Made by a program: the position numbers and the translations under genes
The notes under the pieces: generated by a model
What the model was told of the DNA's origin: nothing
Seen by the model: the letters and a program-made list of their open reading frames with translations, nothing else
Databases searched by the model: none
Shown here: positions 18,863 to 27,557 of the stretch, one piece after another
Numbering within the stretch: position 1 is the stretch's first letter
How the letters are laid out: each line of letters starts with the position of its first letter
Assembly: GCF_003544895.1 (NCBI RefSeq)
Contig: NZ_CP032125.1
Location: 3,424,001-3,488,000 of the forward strand
DNA length: 64,000 nucleotides
DNA from: Profundibacter amoris
Lineage (GTDB): Bacteria; Pseudomonadota; Alphaproteobacteria; Rhodobacterales; Rhodobacteraceae
Direction: 5' to 3'

Positions 18863-18887
18863 CCCATAGTTTCGCCGAACTATAGGG
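18863..18887 (-). repeat. Small inverted repeat between comF-like gene and grxC
   Basis: ATAGTT (18866-18871) and AACTAT (18878-18883) pair around a 6-nt loop, extended by CCC/GGG with one bulged base. It fills most of the 36-bp gap between comF and grxC. There is no T-run, so it is not a standard terminator. It could be an mRNA-stability hairpin or chance. Confidence 0.3.
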
Positions 18888-18889
18888 AT

Positions 18890-19606
18890 TTATGCATCCT
18901 TCGCAACGCGTGCCAGTGTCACGGTGAAAACATCTTTGGCGCCGGCGGCCAGACAAGCCTCGGTGCAGGCGGCCAGAGTGGCACCGGAGGTCATGACATC
19001 ATCCACCAGCAGGATCGAGCGGCCAATCAGACGGTGGCGGCGTTTCGGGTTGACCGCAATTGTATCGGCCAGCATCCGGAAACGGGCATCGCGCCCCAGA
19101 CCATCCAGCGACCGCGTGCGTTTCCTGCGGGTCAGCAGGTCGGGACAATCGGCCAACCGCAATTGTTTCGCCAGGGCCTGCGCCAGCAGGGCGGACTGAT
19201 TATAGCGACGTTTCAGCAGACGCATCCAGTGCAGCGGCACCGGCGCAATCAGCATTTCGGGTTGCAGTAGCGGCACAACCACCTGCGCCAGCCATGTTGC
19301 AGCAGGGTTTGCCAGATCCAGCCGGTCGCCGTGTTTCAATGCCAGCACCAGTTTGCGACCGTTGTCCCTGTACAACAGCGCCGAGCGCCCCCGCGACCAC
19401 GGCCGCGCGATGGTCATGCAGTCGTCACACAGAATATTGTCGTCGCTATCCTCGCCCGGCAAGGGGGTTCCGCATTTGTCGCAAACCAGCCCGCCGATAA
19501 ACGGCGTATCCCGCCAGCAGGGGCCGCACAACGCATCATCCCCTTCAACCAGATCGCGACAGGATATACATTGCGACGGGTAGATCAGTTGAAGTGCCGA
19601 TTGCAT
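18890..19606 (-). CDS. ComF family phosphoribosyltransferase-like protein
   Basis: 238 aa. Two pairs of CxxC-type cysteines sit at the N-terminus (CISC, CGPC, CDKC, CDDC within the first 65 residues) and probably bind zinc. The C-terminal half has the phosphoribosyltransferase signature ILLVDDVMTSGATL (~195-208). ComF proteins are needed for DNA uptake in competent bacteria, but in most alphaproteobacteria the role is not shown. First gene of the minus-strand comF-grxC-nitrilase-marR run; divergent from the methyltransferase at 19657. Confidence 0.9.
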   Translation of the reverse strand: MQSALQLIYPSQCISCRDLVEGDDALCGPCWRDTPFIGGLVCDKCGTPLPGEDSDDNILCDDCMTIARPWSRGRSALLYRDNGRKLVLALKHGDRLDLANPAATWLAQVVVPLLQPEMLIAPVPLHWMRLLKRRYNQSALLAQALAKQLRLADCPDLLTRRKRTRSLDGLGRDARFRMLADTIAVNPKRRHRLIGRSILLVDDVMTSGATLAACTEACLAAGAKDVFTVTLARVAKDA

Positions 19607-19656
19607 TTCCTGTCAGTCCTCATACATTGCGCGGCAAATCCAAAAGGATGTGCCAC

Positions 19657-20496
19657 ATGCAAAAGCCCCCGCCGCTAACCGACCGCGCCGCATTGTTGCG
19701 GTTCCGGGCGCGTGCCACAGATTCCGCGATGTTCCTGCAACAAGAGGCATTGTTCGAGATCAAGGAAAGACTGGAACAGGTTAACAGGACGTTTACGTCG
19801 ATCGCAATTATCACGCCTTTTCCGAAAATTTGGGAAGAATTTGCAGAAAATGCCCTGATTCTGCCGGATGACGAGGTTCTGGCACTGGAACCTGCCGCGC
19901 ATGATCTGGTGATTCACGCGATGGCGCTGCATTGGGCGAATGATCCGGTTGGGCAGTTGATCCAGTGCCAGAGGGCGTTAAAACCGGACGGGCTGTTTCT
20001 GGGGGCCTGTTTTGGCGGGGAAACCCTGACCGAACTGCGCGTGGCACTGGCCGAAGCCGAAGTGGCGCTGACCGGCGGGCTGTCTCCGCGCGTGCTACCG
20101 ATGGGCGAGATCCGCGATTTGGGAGGCTTGTTGCAGCGGGCCGGATTTGCCCTGCCGGTGGCCGATACCGATCTGCGCACGGTCAGCTATGGCGATATGT
20201 TTGCCCTGTTGCGGGACCTGCGCGAAATGGGCGAGGGCAATGCACTGGCCCAACGGCGCAAAGTCTTCGCGCCGCGTGATCTGTTCACCAAAGCTGCCGA
20301 TATATACGCAGGCAATTTCACACTGGACGAGGGGCGGGTGAAAGCGACGTTCGAAATGATCTATCTGACCGGCTGGGCGCCGGATGAAAGCCAGCCGAAA
20401 CCCCTGCGCCCCGGATCGGCCACCGCGCGGCTGGCGGATGCGCTGAATACGGATGAAATGCCCCTGCCGGACTCCGCGCCAAAGGGGCGCATGTGA
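19657..20496 (+). CDS. BioC/NDUFAF5-like SAM-dependent methyltransferase
   Basis: 279 aa from the ATG at 19657, with AAGGATG upstream; a frame start at 19594 overlaps comF and is rejected. It opens LTDRAALLRFRARATDSAMFL, the typical start of the alphaproteobacterial NDUFAF5-like group. The usual glycine-rich SAM loop is poorly conserved, while LALEPAAHDLVIHAMALHWANDP and LKPDGLFLGACFGGETL match the later methyltransferase motifs. The human relative hydroxylates a complex I subunit, so the chemistry is uncertain. Followed 51 bp later by hemH, probably in one operon. Confidence 0.85.
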   Translation: MQKPPPLTDRAALLRFRARATDSAMFLQQEALFEIKERLEQVNRTFTSIAIITPFPKIWEEFAENALILPDDEVLALEPAAHDLVIHAMALHWANDPVGQLIQCQRALKPDGLFLGACFGGETLTELRVALAEAEVALTGGLSPRVLPMGEIRDLGGLLQRAGFALPVADTDLRTVSYGDMFALLRDLREMGEGNALAQRRKVFAPRDLFTKAADIYAGNFTLDEGRVKATFEMIYLTGWAPDESQPKPLRPGSATARLADALNTDEMPLPDSAPKGRM

Positions 20497-20547
20497 TATA
20501 CACAGGGGAAACGCTATGCCAGTGGGACCAACGAACAGGAAGCTGCG

Positions 20548-21552
20548 ATGACCAAGACGAATAAAGTGGGTGTTCTGATTGCCAACCTTGGCACACCGGA
20601 CGGTTATGACTACTGGTCGATGCGCCGGTATCTGAACGAATTTCTGTCGGACAAGCGGGTGATCGATTATCCGGCATGGAAATGGCAACCGCTGTTGCAA
20701 CTTATCATCCTGTCCAAACGCCCGTTTTCATCGGGCAAGGCATATGAATCCATCTGGAATCACGAGGCCGGAGAAAGCCCCCTGATGACCATCACCAAAG
20801 CGCAGATTGCCAAGCTGAAAGCGGCTCTAACTCAGCGGTATGGTGACGATGTTGTGGTGGATTTCTGTATGCGTTACGGCAATCCGTCCACCAGTTCCAA
20901 GGTGCAGGCATTGCAGGAGGCAGGCTGTGACCGCATTCTGTTTTTCCCGCTTTACCCGCAGCACGCCGGTGCCACCACCGCCACCGCCAATGACGCCTTT
21001 TTTCAGGCTATGTGTGCGGCCAAACCACAGCCACAGGCACGGCTGGTTCCGGCCTATTGCAGTGACCCGATGTATATCGACGCTTTGGCGAAATCGGTGG
21101 AAACGGCCTATGCGAACATGCACCAACGCCCCGATATTCTGGTGGTGTCCTATCACGGTATGCCCAAACGCTATATCGAAGAGGGCGACCCCTATCTGAA
21201 GGATTGCGAGCTGACCTCGAAACTGTTGCTGGAACGGCTGGGCTGGGATGAAACCGAAATGGTCACGACATTCCAGTCCCAATTCGGACCCGAGGAATGG
21301 TTGCAGCCCTATACGGTGGAAGAAGTTGCACGGCTGGCCAAAGCCGGCAAGAAAAATATCGCCGTAATCGCGCCGGCCTTTTCGGCGGATTGCATCGAAA
21401 CGTTAGAGGAAATCAACGAGGAAATCGGTGACAGTTTCAAAGAGGCGGGCGGCGAGGTGTTTACCTACATCCCCTGCCTAAACGATGTCGATGCCCATAT
21501 CGCGGTGCTGGCAAAACTGGTGCAGGATAACCTGAACGGCTGGCTGGAATAG
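20548..21552 (+). CDS. hemH: Ferrochelatase
   Basis: 334 aa. Inserts ferrous iron into protoporphyrin IX, the last step of haem synthesis. Signature segments: VGVLIANLGTPDGYDYWSMRRYLNEFLSD at the start, LFFPLYPQHAGATTA, the metal/porphyrin-site His in SYHGMPKRYIEEGDPY, and FQSQFGPEEWLQPYT with the catalytic Glu region after it. AGGAAGC precedes the start. A terminator follows 6 bp after the stop. Another haem gene, hemJ, lies at 53011. Confidence 0.97.
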   Translation: MTKTNKVGVLIANLGTPDGYDYWSMRRYLNEFLSDKRVIDYPAWKWQPLLQLIILSKRPFSSGKAYESIWNHEAGESPLMTITKAQIAKLKAALTQRYGDDVVVDFCMRYGNPSTSSKVQALQEAGCDRILFFPLYPQHAGATTATANDAFFQAMCAAKPQPQARLVPAYCSDPMYIDALAKSVETAYANMHQRPDILVVSYHGMPKRYIEEGDPYLKDCELTSKLLLERLGWDETEMVTTFQSQFGPEEWLQPYTVEEVARLAKAGKKNIAVIAPAFSADCIETLEEINEEIGDSFKEAGGEVFTYIPCLNDVDAHIAVLAKLVQDNLNGWLE

Positions 21553-21558
21553 CGCATG

Positions 21559-21590
21559 AAAAAAGGCGGCCGGAAAATCTGCCGCCTTTC
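21559..21590. terminator. Bidirectional rho-independent terminator between hemH and an L,D-transpeptidase gene
   Basis: AAAGGCGGC (21562-21570) pairs with GCCGCCTTT (21581-21589) around a 10-nt loop. On the minus strand six T residues follow the stem; on the plus strand three. It separates the converging hemH and L,D-transpeptidase transcripts. Confidence 0.85.
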
Positions 21591-21625
21591 AACGTGATAC
21601 AGGGTTTCAAAAGCTGTTCAAGGCT

Positions 21626-22225
21626 TTAAATAAGCAACACTTGGGTACCGACCTTGCACAGCTCAAACAGTTCGGCAATGTGCCGGTTATAAAGACCGAT
21701 ACAGCCATTCGATGACCGGCGCCCGATTTTGCGCGTATCGTGCGTTCCATGTATCCGGTAATACCGCCAGCTTAGATACATCGCATGGGTGCCTAGCGGA
21801 TTCTCGGGGCCGGGTGGAATGTAATGCGGCCATTCAGGGTTTCTTTTCAGCATCGAGGCCGTCGGGCGCCAGCTGGGACCAACAACTTTCTTTACAATAC
21901 TGGTTCTGCCACGGCGGGTCAGGTCTTCGGTCATTGGGACGCTGGTTGGATACAGCTTGTAGATCGACTCATCCTCGGACCAGTAATGCAGGGCGCGGGA
22001 TGTTGTATCAACCAGCACAGCCCCTTTTTTCAGGTTAGAGAAATAGGGTTGCCACTGCAACGACCGGAAACTTGAAATGTTCCGGGTTACGGACCCTGAA
22101 ATATCTGCTTCCAGTTCGGTTGATCCTGGTTGCGCCAATGCGGGTGCAGCCAATGTGCCCAGTGCCGCAACGGATGTCCCCAGAAAAAGACGCCGATTAA
22201 GTTTGTCGTTTGATTTGGTACTCAT
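21626..22225 (-). CDS. L,D-transpeptidase (YkuD domain), Tat-type signal
   Basis: 199 aa. The N-terminus LNRRLFLGTSVAALGTLAAPALAQ has a twin-arginine, hydrophobic core and Ala-X-Ala-like cleavage site, so export by Tat is likely. The catalytic domain has HAMYLSWRYYRIHGTHDTR and the active-site SSNGCIGLYN (Cys ~170). The family makes 3-3 peptidoglycan cross-links or attaches proteins to the wall. AGGAG precedes the start. Divergent from the CAP lipoprotein at 22389; a second YkuD gene lies at 22926. Confidence 0.9.
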   Translation of the reverse strand: MSTKSNDKLNRRLFLGTSVAALGTLAAPALAQPGSTELEADISGSVTRNISSFRSLQWQPYFSNLKKGAVLVDTTSRALHYWSEDESIYKLYPTSVPMTEDLTRRGRTSIVKKVVGPSWRPTASMLKRNPEWPHYIPPGPENPLGTHAMYLSWRYYRIHGTHDTRKIGRRSSNGCIGLYNRHIAELFELCKVGTQVLLI

Positions 22226-22388
22226 TTTTCGAAACTCCTATTCGGATTTCTCCGTTTTTCACCGCCTATATATGGCGCGAAAGCCGCAGTCGCAAATCAA
22301 ACAAGCGTTAACCTGCCATATCACTTGAATGTGCGTTTGATCTGCAACGCTGTTCCATATACAGACATTCGAAGCAACCAACAACAAA

Positions 22389-22910
22389 ATGGCTTATTAT
22401 ATGTCCCGTTTGATCATTCTTGCCTTTGCAGCTCTTTTTGCCCTTTCCGCCTGTGAAACGGCCGGCCCTAGACTCGGCCCGGACGGTAAACCTTTACCAC
22501 AGGTTTATAGAATATCAGCTGGCAACAAGTCCAAGATCCAGCTGCGTGTTCTGGATTCTGTTAATACTTTACGTGATGCAGCAGGTGCTCCGCGTCTAAA
22601 TCTGAACGCGCAACTGACGGCAGCTGCCGCCACCCATTCGCGCGATATGTCGGTGCAAAACCGCCCGTGGCATTTTGGCTCTGATGGCTCTTCGCCGCTG
22701 GATCGGGTCAAACGTAGTGGTTACCCGGGTATGATGATGGGCGAAAACATTTCGGAAACCTATGAAACCGAACTGGAAACCCTAAGCGCATGGATGGGAA
22801 AACCCGATACACGCGCCGTTATTCTGGACCCGAACGCCAAGGACATGGGTTTTGCCTGGCATCAGGATAAAAACGGCAAGATCTGGTGGACGATGGTTAC
22901 TGGTGGGTAA
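22389..22910 (+). CDS. CAP/SCP-domain lipoprotein
   Basis: 173 aa (169 if the second ATG at 22401 is used; neither has a clear Shine-Dalgarno). A signal peptide ends in the lipobox LSAC (Cys ~21), so it is probably an outer-membrane or periplasmic lipoprotein. The CAP domain shows LRDAAGAPRLNLNAQLTAAAATHSRDMS, then HFGSDGSSPLDRVKRSGYPG and MGENIS, with the usual His and Glu positions. CAP proteins bind or cleave various ligands; in bacteria the function is mostly unknown. It lies between two L,D-transpeptidases. Confidence 0.85.
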   Translation: MAYYMSRLIILAFAALFALSACETAGPRLGPDGKPLPQVYRISAGNKSKIQLRVLDSVNTLRDAAGAPRLNLNAQLTAAAATHSRDMSVQNRPWHFGSDGSSPLDRVKRSGYPGMMMGENISETYETELETLSAWMGKPDTRAVILDPNAKDMGFAWHQDKNGKIWWTMVTGG

Positions 22911-22925
22911 TTACCGCCAGCCACC

Positions 22926-23420
22926 TTAGGGAAAAATGGAAATCGACGTGCCGTCATTGACCATCGCATAGATGTCACGCATCTGTTTGTTTGAAACCGA
23001 AATGCACCCGGCTGTCCAGTCGGGGCGTTTCGGATCCCCCGGGCGGCGGCCACCGTGGATAAATATATCTCCACCCGGCGATTTTCCCAAGGCCCGTGCT
23101 GCGGCCCGGTCATTTGCATTGGGGTAAGAAATGCCAATCGACAAATAAAACGCACTATTCGGATTTCGGCGATCAATCGTGTATTCACCTTCGGGTGTGC
23201 GCCCATCGCCTTCGAACTCTTTATGGCCGGCAGGTGCAAAGCCCAGCTCAATATCATAAGCCCGTAAATAATTATCCCCGTTCATCAAATACAGCTTACG
23301 CTGTTCTTTGAAAATCAGCACACGGGTAACTTCCGGCCCGTTGTAGGTTTTGAATTTTGATGTGCAGGCGCCCAGAGTCGCCACGACTGTAATTAGAATA
23401 AGAATTTTGAAAATACGCAT
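22926..23420 (-). CDS. L,D-transpeptidase (YkuD domain) lipoprotein
   Basis: 164 aa from the ATG at 23418-23420, which gives a clean lipoprotein signal MRIFKILILITVVATLGAC; the frame opening at 23462 would put 14 charged residues in front of it. The YkuD core has IGISYPNANDRAAARALG, FIHGG and the active-site DWTAGCISVSN. It may act on peptidoglycan while anchored to a membrane. Its stop is 15 bp from the stop of the converging CAP gene. Confidence 0.88.
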   Translation of the reverse strand: MRIFKILILITVVATLGACTSKFKTYNGPEVTRVLIFKEQRKLYLMNGDNYLRAYDIELGFAPAGHKEFEGDGRTPEGEYTIDRRNPNSAFYLSIGISYPNANDRAAARALGKSPGGDIFIHGGRRPGDPKRPDWTAGCISVSNKQMRDIYAMVNDGTSISIFP

Positions 23421-23502
23421 TTTTGCCTGCTTTGCTCTATTTTTTCGATAGCAATATATCAAGTCAGCCGTACGGCAAACCTAATTTTTCACCGGATTCC
23501 CG

Positions 23503-24717
23503 TCACTTTAAGGTGAAAGCAGCAGCCATTTCGACATGGGTGGACCAGCGGAACTGATCAACCACCGTCACCGAACCCATTACATATCCCGCCTGAATCA
23601 GTATTTTTGCATCACGGGCAAAGGTAACGGGATTGCAGGAAACCGAAGAAACCACAGGCACCTGTGCGCTGGCAATCTCCATCATCTGGTATTCCGCACC
23701 GGCGCGTGGCGGGTCAATCACCACGGCGTCATAGCGCTTCAATTCATCCGGCAGCAACGGGCGGCGATACAGATCGCGGGCCTCGGTTGTCACGCGCTTC
23801 AGGCCGGTTGCCATACGCCAGGCCTGATCCAGTGACTTTAGCATATCGGCTTCGCTCTCAACTGCATGGACCTCGGCGTTTTCGGCCATCGGCAGGGCAA
23901 AGGTGCCGCAGCCGGAAAACAGGTCGGCAATGTGTTTTGCACCTGAAACAGTCTCTAACACGGCACAAAGCAGGGCATTTTCGCCCTCTTGCGTGGCTTG
24001 CAAAAACGCACCGGCGGGCGGATTCACCTGCGCCTTACCAAAGGATTGATAGGGTGGCCTGATCTCGGCGATCATTTCGCCGTTCCACGTCAACCGCGCC
24101 AACCCGTGTTCACCCGCCATCGCGGCCAATGTCATCAACATCTGCCCTTCCAGCGGCTTTACCCCCTCGACAGACACATCCACGCCAGCATCCGAGCGCG
24201 TTACAGTAAAGCGCACTTCGCCTTTGCGCGACGCCCCGAAAACCGTCAGCGCCCGCAGCGCCGGAACAGCGGTCAGCAGGTCAGGGTGCAGCAACTGGCA
24301 ATCCGGAATTTCGGTAATCACATCGGACGCCCGCGCGTGAAACCCAACCAAAGCATCCTTTTTCGTGCGCCGTCCGGTAAACACCGCGCGCCGCCGTGCA
24401 CGGGATGGGGATGTGTGAACCGGCAGCATTTCGGCTGCAATATCCTGCGCCGCCAGCGCGGTGCGCACCACGTCCTGCTTCCATTCGGCCACAAACCCGT
24501 CCGAAGCATGTTGCAACGCACACCCCCCGCAGGCTTTGTAATGCCGACAGGGTGCTGCTACGCGGTCGGGTGATGGCGTGACAATTTTCGGTGTCGCAAT
24601 CCGGCCCTCGGCAATCTCGCCGTCAACCTCTTCGCCGGGCAGGGTGCGGGGGGCAAAAACCGGACCTTGGGCAATGCCGTCGCCATGATGGCCCAGACGT
24701 GTGATGGTGACGGTCAT
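23503..24717 (-). CDS. RumA/TrmA-family RNA (uracil-5-)-methyltransferase
   Basis: 404 aa from the ATG at 24715-24717 (MTVTITRLGHHGDG), which overlaps the cca stop as ATGA; a frame start at 24783 lies inside cca. The 4Fe-4S cysteines are in CRHYKACGGCALQH plus the Cys of IPDCQLL. SAM-fold motifs include DLFSGCGTFALPMA and VIDPPRAGAE. The catalytic Cys is in VSSVSCNPVTFARD near the C-terminus. It methylates a uridine in rRNA or tRNA; which one is not clear from sequence. Followed on its strand by the L,D-transpeptidase after 82 bp. Confidence 0.9.
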   Translation of the reverse strand: MTVTITRLGHHGDGIAQGPVFAPRTLPGEEVDGEIAEGRIATPKIVTPSPDRVAAPCRHYKACGGCALQHASDGFVAEWKQDVVRTALAAQDIAAEMLPVHTSPSRARRRAVFTGRRTKKDALVGFHARASDVITEIPDCQLLHPDLLTAVPALRALTVFGASRKGEVRFTVTRSDAGVDVSVEGVKPLEGQMLMTLAAMAGEHGLARLTWNGEMIAEIRPPYQSFGKAQVNPPAGAFLQATQEGENALLCAVLETVSGAKHIADLFSGCGTFALPMAENAEVHAVESEADMLKSLDQAWRMATGLKRVTTEARDLYRRPLLPDELKRYDAVVIDPPRAGAEYQMMEIASAQVPVVSSVSCNPVTFARDAKILIQAGYVMGSVTVVDQFRWSTHVEMAAAFTLK

Positions 24718-25886
24718 TTGCTTTGATCCTTTGATTTGCCCAGCAACTGCTCTTTGCCCAAAGCAAAGCCAGAGGCAACCCATTTACGCTCCAACTCCTT
24801 CAGTTTCTCGCCCAGCGCGGCCCCCTGATAGGCCGGCATCAGATCAGCCGCCTTGATCGGGAACTGCACGGCCGCACCTGCTTTGGCCTGTTCAAACGCG
24901 GTTTCATCCAGCGGGGTTTCCATCAGGACCGCGCGCAACAGGATAACATCCCGCGCCATATCGGCCCCCAGATAATAACCCAGCGCGGCAGGGCTTTGCA
25001 GGCTGCCGATTTCTGTGCGTAATTGCGCCAGTTGTTTTGCCTCGGCATTGGACAGACGCAGCTTGGTTTTTACGTTTTCCCCGCCCAACACAGCCAACCG
25101 GCGGATTGGATCAGAGGGTGTGCCGGTTTGCTGTTCCAGATGCACCAGAACCGGCAGATATTTCGCGTCTGCCCCCGGCAATATAGCGTTCAATACCCCG
25201 CATGCCGCCATCGACGCCGTACTTGCCGCGGGATCAGCCGCAGTCAGCAATTTCTTGACCTCGGAGCCGACACGCTCCTTTGAAAGTGTCTCTAACCCTG
25301 CCAAATTCGCCGCACATGCGGCCAGCCCTTCGGCGTCCAGCCCTGCATTCACATCGCCATACCACGCGTGAAACCGGAAAAACCGCAAGATGCGCAGGTA
25401 GTCTTCTTTGATCCGCCGATCCGCATTCTCGATAAACCGCACACGGCGCGCCAGCAGATCGGGCAACCCGTTCAGCGGGTTCACCACCACACCTTTCTGG
25501 TCTGCATAAAGCGCGTTCATGGTGAAATCGCGGCGTAGGGCATCGTCGTTGATGCTGTCGGCAAAATCCACCACAGCACGGCGGCCATCGGTTTCGACAT
25601 CGCGGCGGTAGGTGGTGATCTCAAACGGAGTGCCACCGGCAACAACGGTCACCGTGCCATGGTCAATCCCTGTCGGCACCGGTTTCAGCCCTGCCGCCGT
25701 GGCCAGTTCAATCACGTGATCCGGCCGTGCGTTAGTGGAAATATCAATGTCGTTTACCGGCACATCCAGCAGTGCATTGCGCACACAACCGCCAACGAAA
25801 TAGCATTCATAACCTGCCCCCGTCAGCATCTCGCAAACCTGTTGCGTGTGCGGATCATCAATCCAGCCGGCTGTGATCTGTGTCAT
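24714..25886 (-). CDS. cca: CCA tRNA nucleotidyltransferase
   Basis: 390 aa, class II nucleotidyltransferase. YFVGGCVRNALLDVPVNDIDIST holds the G[GS]-and-DxD catalytic motif, with FEITTYRRD, RRDFTMNAL and the RFIENADRRIKEDYLRILRFFRFHA motif after it. It adds or repairs the 3' CCA of tRNAs. The start overlaps the upstream Nudix gene by four bases and its 3' end overlaps the RNA methyltransferase, which suggests a small RNA-maturation operon. Confidence 0.94.
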   Translation of the reverse strand: MTQITAGWIDDPHTQQVCEMLTGAGYECYFVGGCVRNALLDVPVNDIDISTNARPDHVIELATAAGLKPVPTGIDHGTVTVVAGGTPFEITTYRRDVETDGRRAVVDFADSINDDALRRDFTMNALYADQKGVVVNPLNGLPDLLARRVRFIENADRRIKEDYLRILRFFRFHAWYGDVNAGLDAEGLAACAANLAGLETLSKERVGSEVKKLLTAADPAASTASMAACGVLNAILPGADAKYLPVLVHLEQQTGTPSDPIRRLAVLGGENVKTKLRLSNAEAKQLAQLRTEIGSLQSPAALGYYLGADMARDVILLRAVLMETPLDETAFEQAKAGAAVQFPIKAADLMPAYQGAALGEKLKELERKWVASGFALGKEQLLGKSKDQSK

Positions 25887-26485
25887 GGGTTCATCCCTTC
25901 GGCCAATGCCCGCAGTATCCGCGCGGTGGCGCCCCAGATGTAATAGGGGCCATAGGGTACAGTATAATACGCGCGGCGTTGTCCGCGCCAGCGGCGGCCC
26001 TGAATTGAATAATGCGCCGGATTGGCAACATGGGACAGGGGAACGGTGAACACCTCGGCCACTTCGTTATGGTCGGGGGTTGGGGTAAATGTGGCTCTAA
26101 TCAGGCCCAAAACGGGGGTAACGGTGAAATTTGTCACCGTTTCATGGGTCGGCATTCTGCCCAGAATATCGACATCTTGCGGCGGCAGGCCGATTTCCTC
26201 GTCAGCTTCGCGCAGGGCGGTGTGTTCAAGGCTACTGTCCGCCTGTTCCTGCTTGCCACCCGGAAAGGAAATCTGTCCCGCATGGTGTTTCAAATGCGAG
26301 GCCCGTTTGGTCAGCACGACGTGTATTTCCCCGCCTACTTGTTGCAACGCTACCAAAACGGCAGCGGGGCGCAGGGTGCGCACCGGATCAAGCTGCACGT
26401 CAGGGTTCAGGTCAAAATCACTTGACCCCTGATGCAACCTGCCCAGCGCGGCGGTTATTTTGGCGCGGGTTTCATTCGCCATCAT
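25883..26485 (-). CDS. Nudix hydrolase, CoA pyrophosphatase type
   Basis: 200 aa. It has the CoA-specific motif LTKRASHLKHHAGQISFPGG just before the Nudix box GGKQEQ...ALREADEEIGL (~residues 75-98). This motif pair marks the NUDT7/YeaB group that cleaves CoA to 4'-phosphopantetheine and 3',5'-ADP. Two adjacent ATGs exist (26485 and 26482). The start overlaps hslO by 14 bp, and the stop overlaps cca as ATGA. Confidence 0.88.
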   Translation of the reverse strand: MMANETRAKITAALGRLHQGSSDFDLNPDVQLDPVRTLRPAAVLVALQQVGGEIHVVLTKRASHLKHHAGQISFPGGKQEQADSSLEHTALREADEEIGLPPQDVDILGRMPTHETVTNFTVTPVLGLIRATFTPTPDHNEVAEVFTVPLSHVANPAHYSIQGRRWRGQRRAYYTVPYGPYYIWGATARILRALAEGMNP

Positions 26486-27446
26486 CGGCAGGCTCGGTCG
26501 CCTCGAACCCCAATGTTTTTGGGTTCATCTCGTAATGCTTGCCGCAGAACTGGCAATCGGCCGTCACCACACCATCCTCGGTCGTCATATGCGCGATGTC
26601 CTTGGCCGAATAGATCGACAGGCTTTGCCGGACCTTGGCGGGGGAACAGGTGCAGCCGAATTCCACCATTTGCGGATCGAAAATGCGTGGCTGTTCCTCG
26701 TGAAACAGACGTAGTAACAGATCTGTGGGGGCGACAGAGGGGCCGATCAGCTCCAGTTCCTCGACCGTGTCCAGCAGGATATTGGTGCGGGTCCAGTTTT
26801 CGGCGTCGTCCTCGTCCGATGTTGGCGTGTAATCGGCGCCCACCATTAAAGGCGAGGCATTGGGCATATGTTGCAGCATAATGCCACCGGCCAGCCAGCG
26901 TTCATCTTCGCCAGGGGTTTGCGAGCGGCCAAAGGCCAGTTCAAAGCGTGTCGGGATCTGTTCGGACTGCTCGAAATAGGTTTCGGCACAGTCGGAAAGC
27001 GATTGTTTATCCAGCGGCGTGACGCCCTGATAGGGTTCGGTGCCTTCACCCTGATCAATCAGGATCGCGAAATAACCTTTGCCGATTTGCGAGAACGCAG
27101 GTTGATCCGCCGCCATTCGGTCCGCGTCAAAACTGGCGTAGGCGCGCATACGGGCAGGTGCGCCTTCTTTCTCCGGCGCGTAGTAATCGGCGGCAAGGAT
27201 GCGGGCAGGGCCATCGCCGCGCACCTGAATCGACAATTTCCAGCGCAGTTTTATCGTCGGGCCAATCAGCGCGGTCAGCAGGGCAACCTCGGCGATCAGG
27301 GCTTCGATTTGCGGCGGGTAGTTGTGTTGTGACAGCACCTGTTCCAGCACACCATCCAGACGGGCAACGCGGCCACGTATATTGGCGCGGTCCAGTTGGA
27401 ACGGCAGGATGGTGTCATCCCATGCGATTTGCGCGGTCTTTGTCAT
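26472..27446 (-). CDS. hslO: Hsp33 redox-activated chaperone
   Basis: 324 aa. Hsp33 is a cytosolic holdase switched on by oxidation of a four-cysteine zinc centre. Those cysteines are present: CTC around residue 262 and CQFC around residue 295. The N-terminal domain has AEVALLTALIGPTIKLRWKLSIQVRGDGPARILAADYY. First gene of the hslO-Nudix-cca-RNA methyltransferase chain; 111 gene-free bases precede it, with the divergent Nudix gene on the other side. Confidence 0.95.
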   Translation of the reverse strand: MTKTAQIAWDDTILPFQLDRANIRGRVARLDGVLEQVLSQHNYPPQIEALIAEVALLTALIGPTIKLRWKLSIQVRGDGPARILAADYYAPEKEGAPARMRAYASFDADRMAADQPAFSQIGKGYFAILIDQGEGTEPYQGVTPLDKQSLSDCAETYFEQSEQIPTRFELAFGRSQTPGEDERWLAGGIMLQHMPNASPLMVGADYTPTSDEDDAENWTRTNILLDTVEELELIGPSVAPTDLLLRLFHEEQPRIFDPQMVEFGCTCSPAKVRQSLSIYSAKDIAHMTTEDGVVTADCQFCGKHYEMNPKTLGFEATEPADDGE

Positions 27447-27557
27447 TTCATTCGTCCTTTGGCGTTCTGTTTTGGCATAGCGCGGCTGATGCGGCAGAGC
27501 AACCTGACAGGTTTTTGCGATTGTGGTTGATTCCGCGCCTTAGCAGTTTCACAACAG

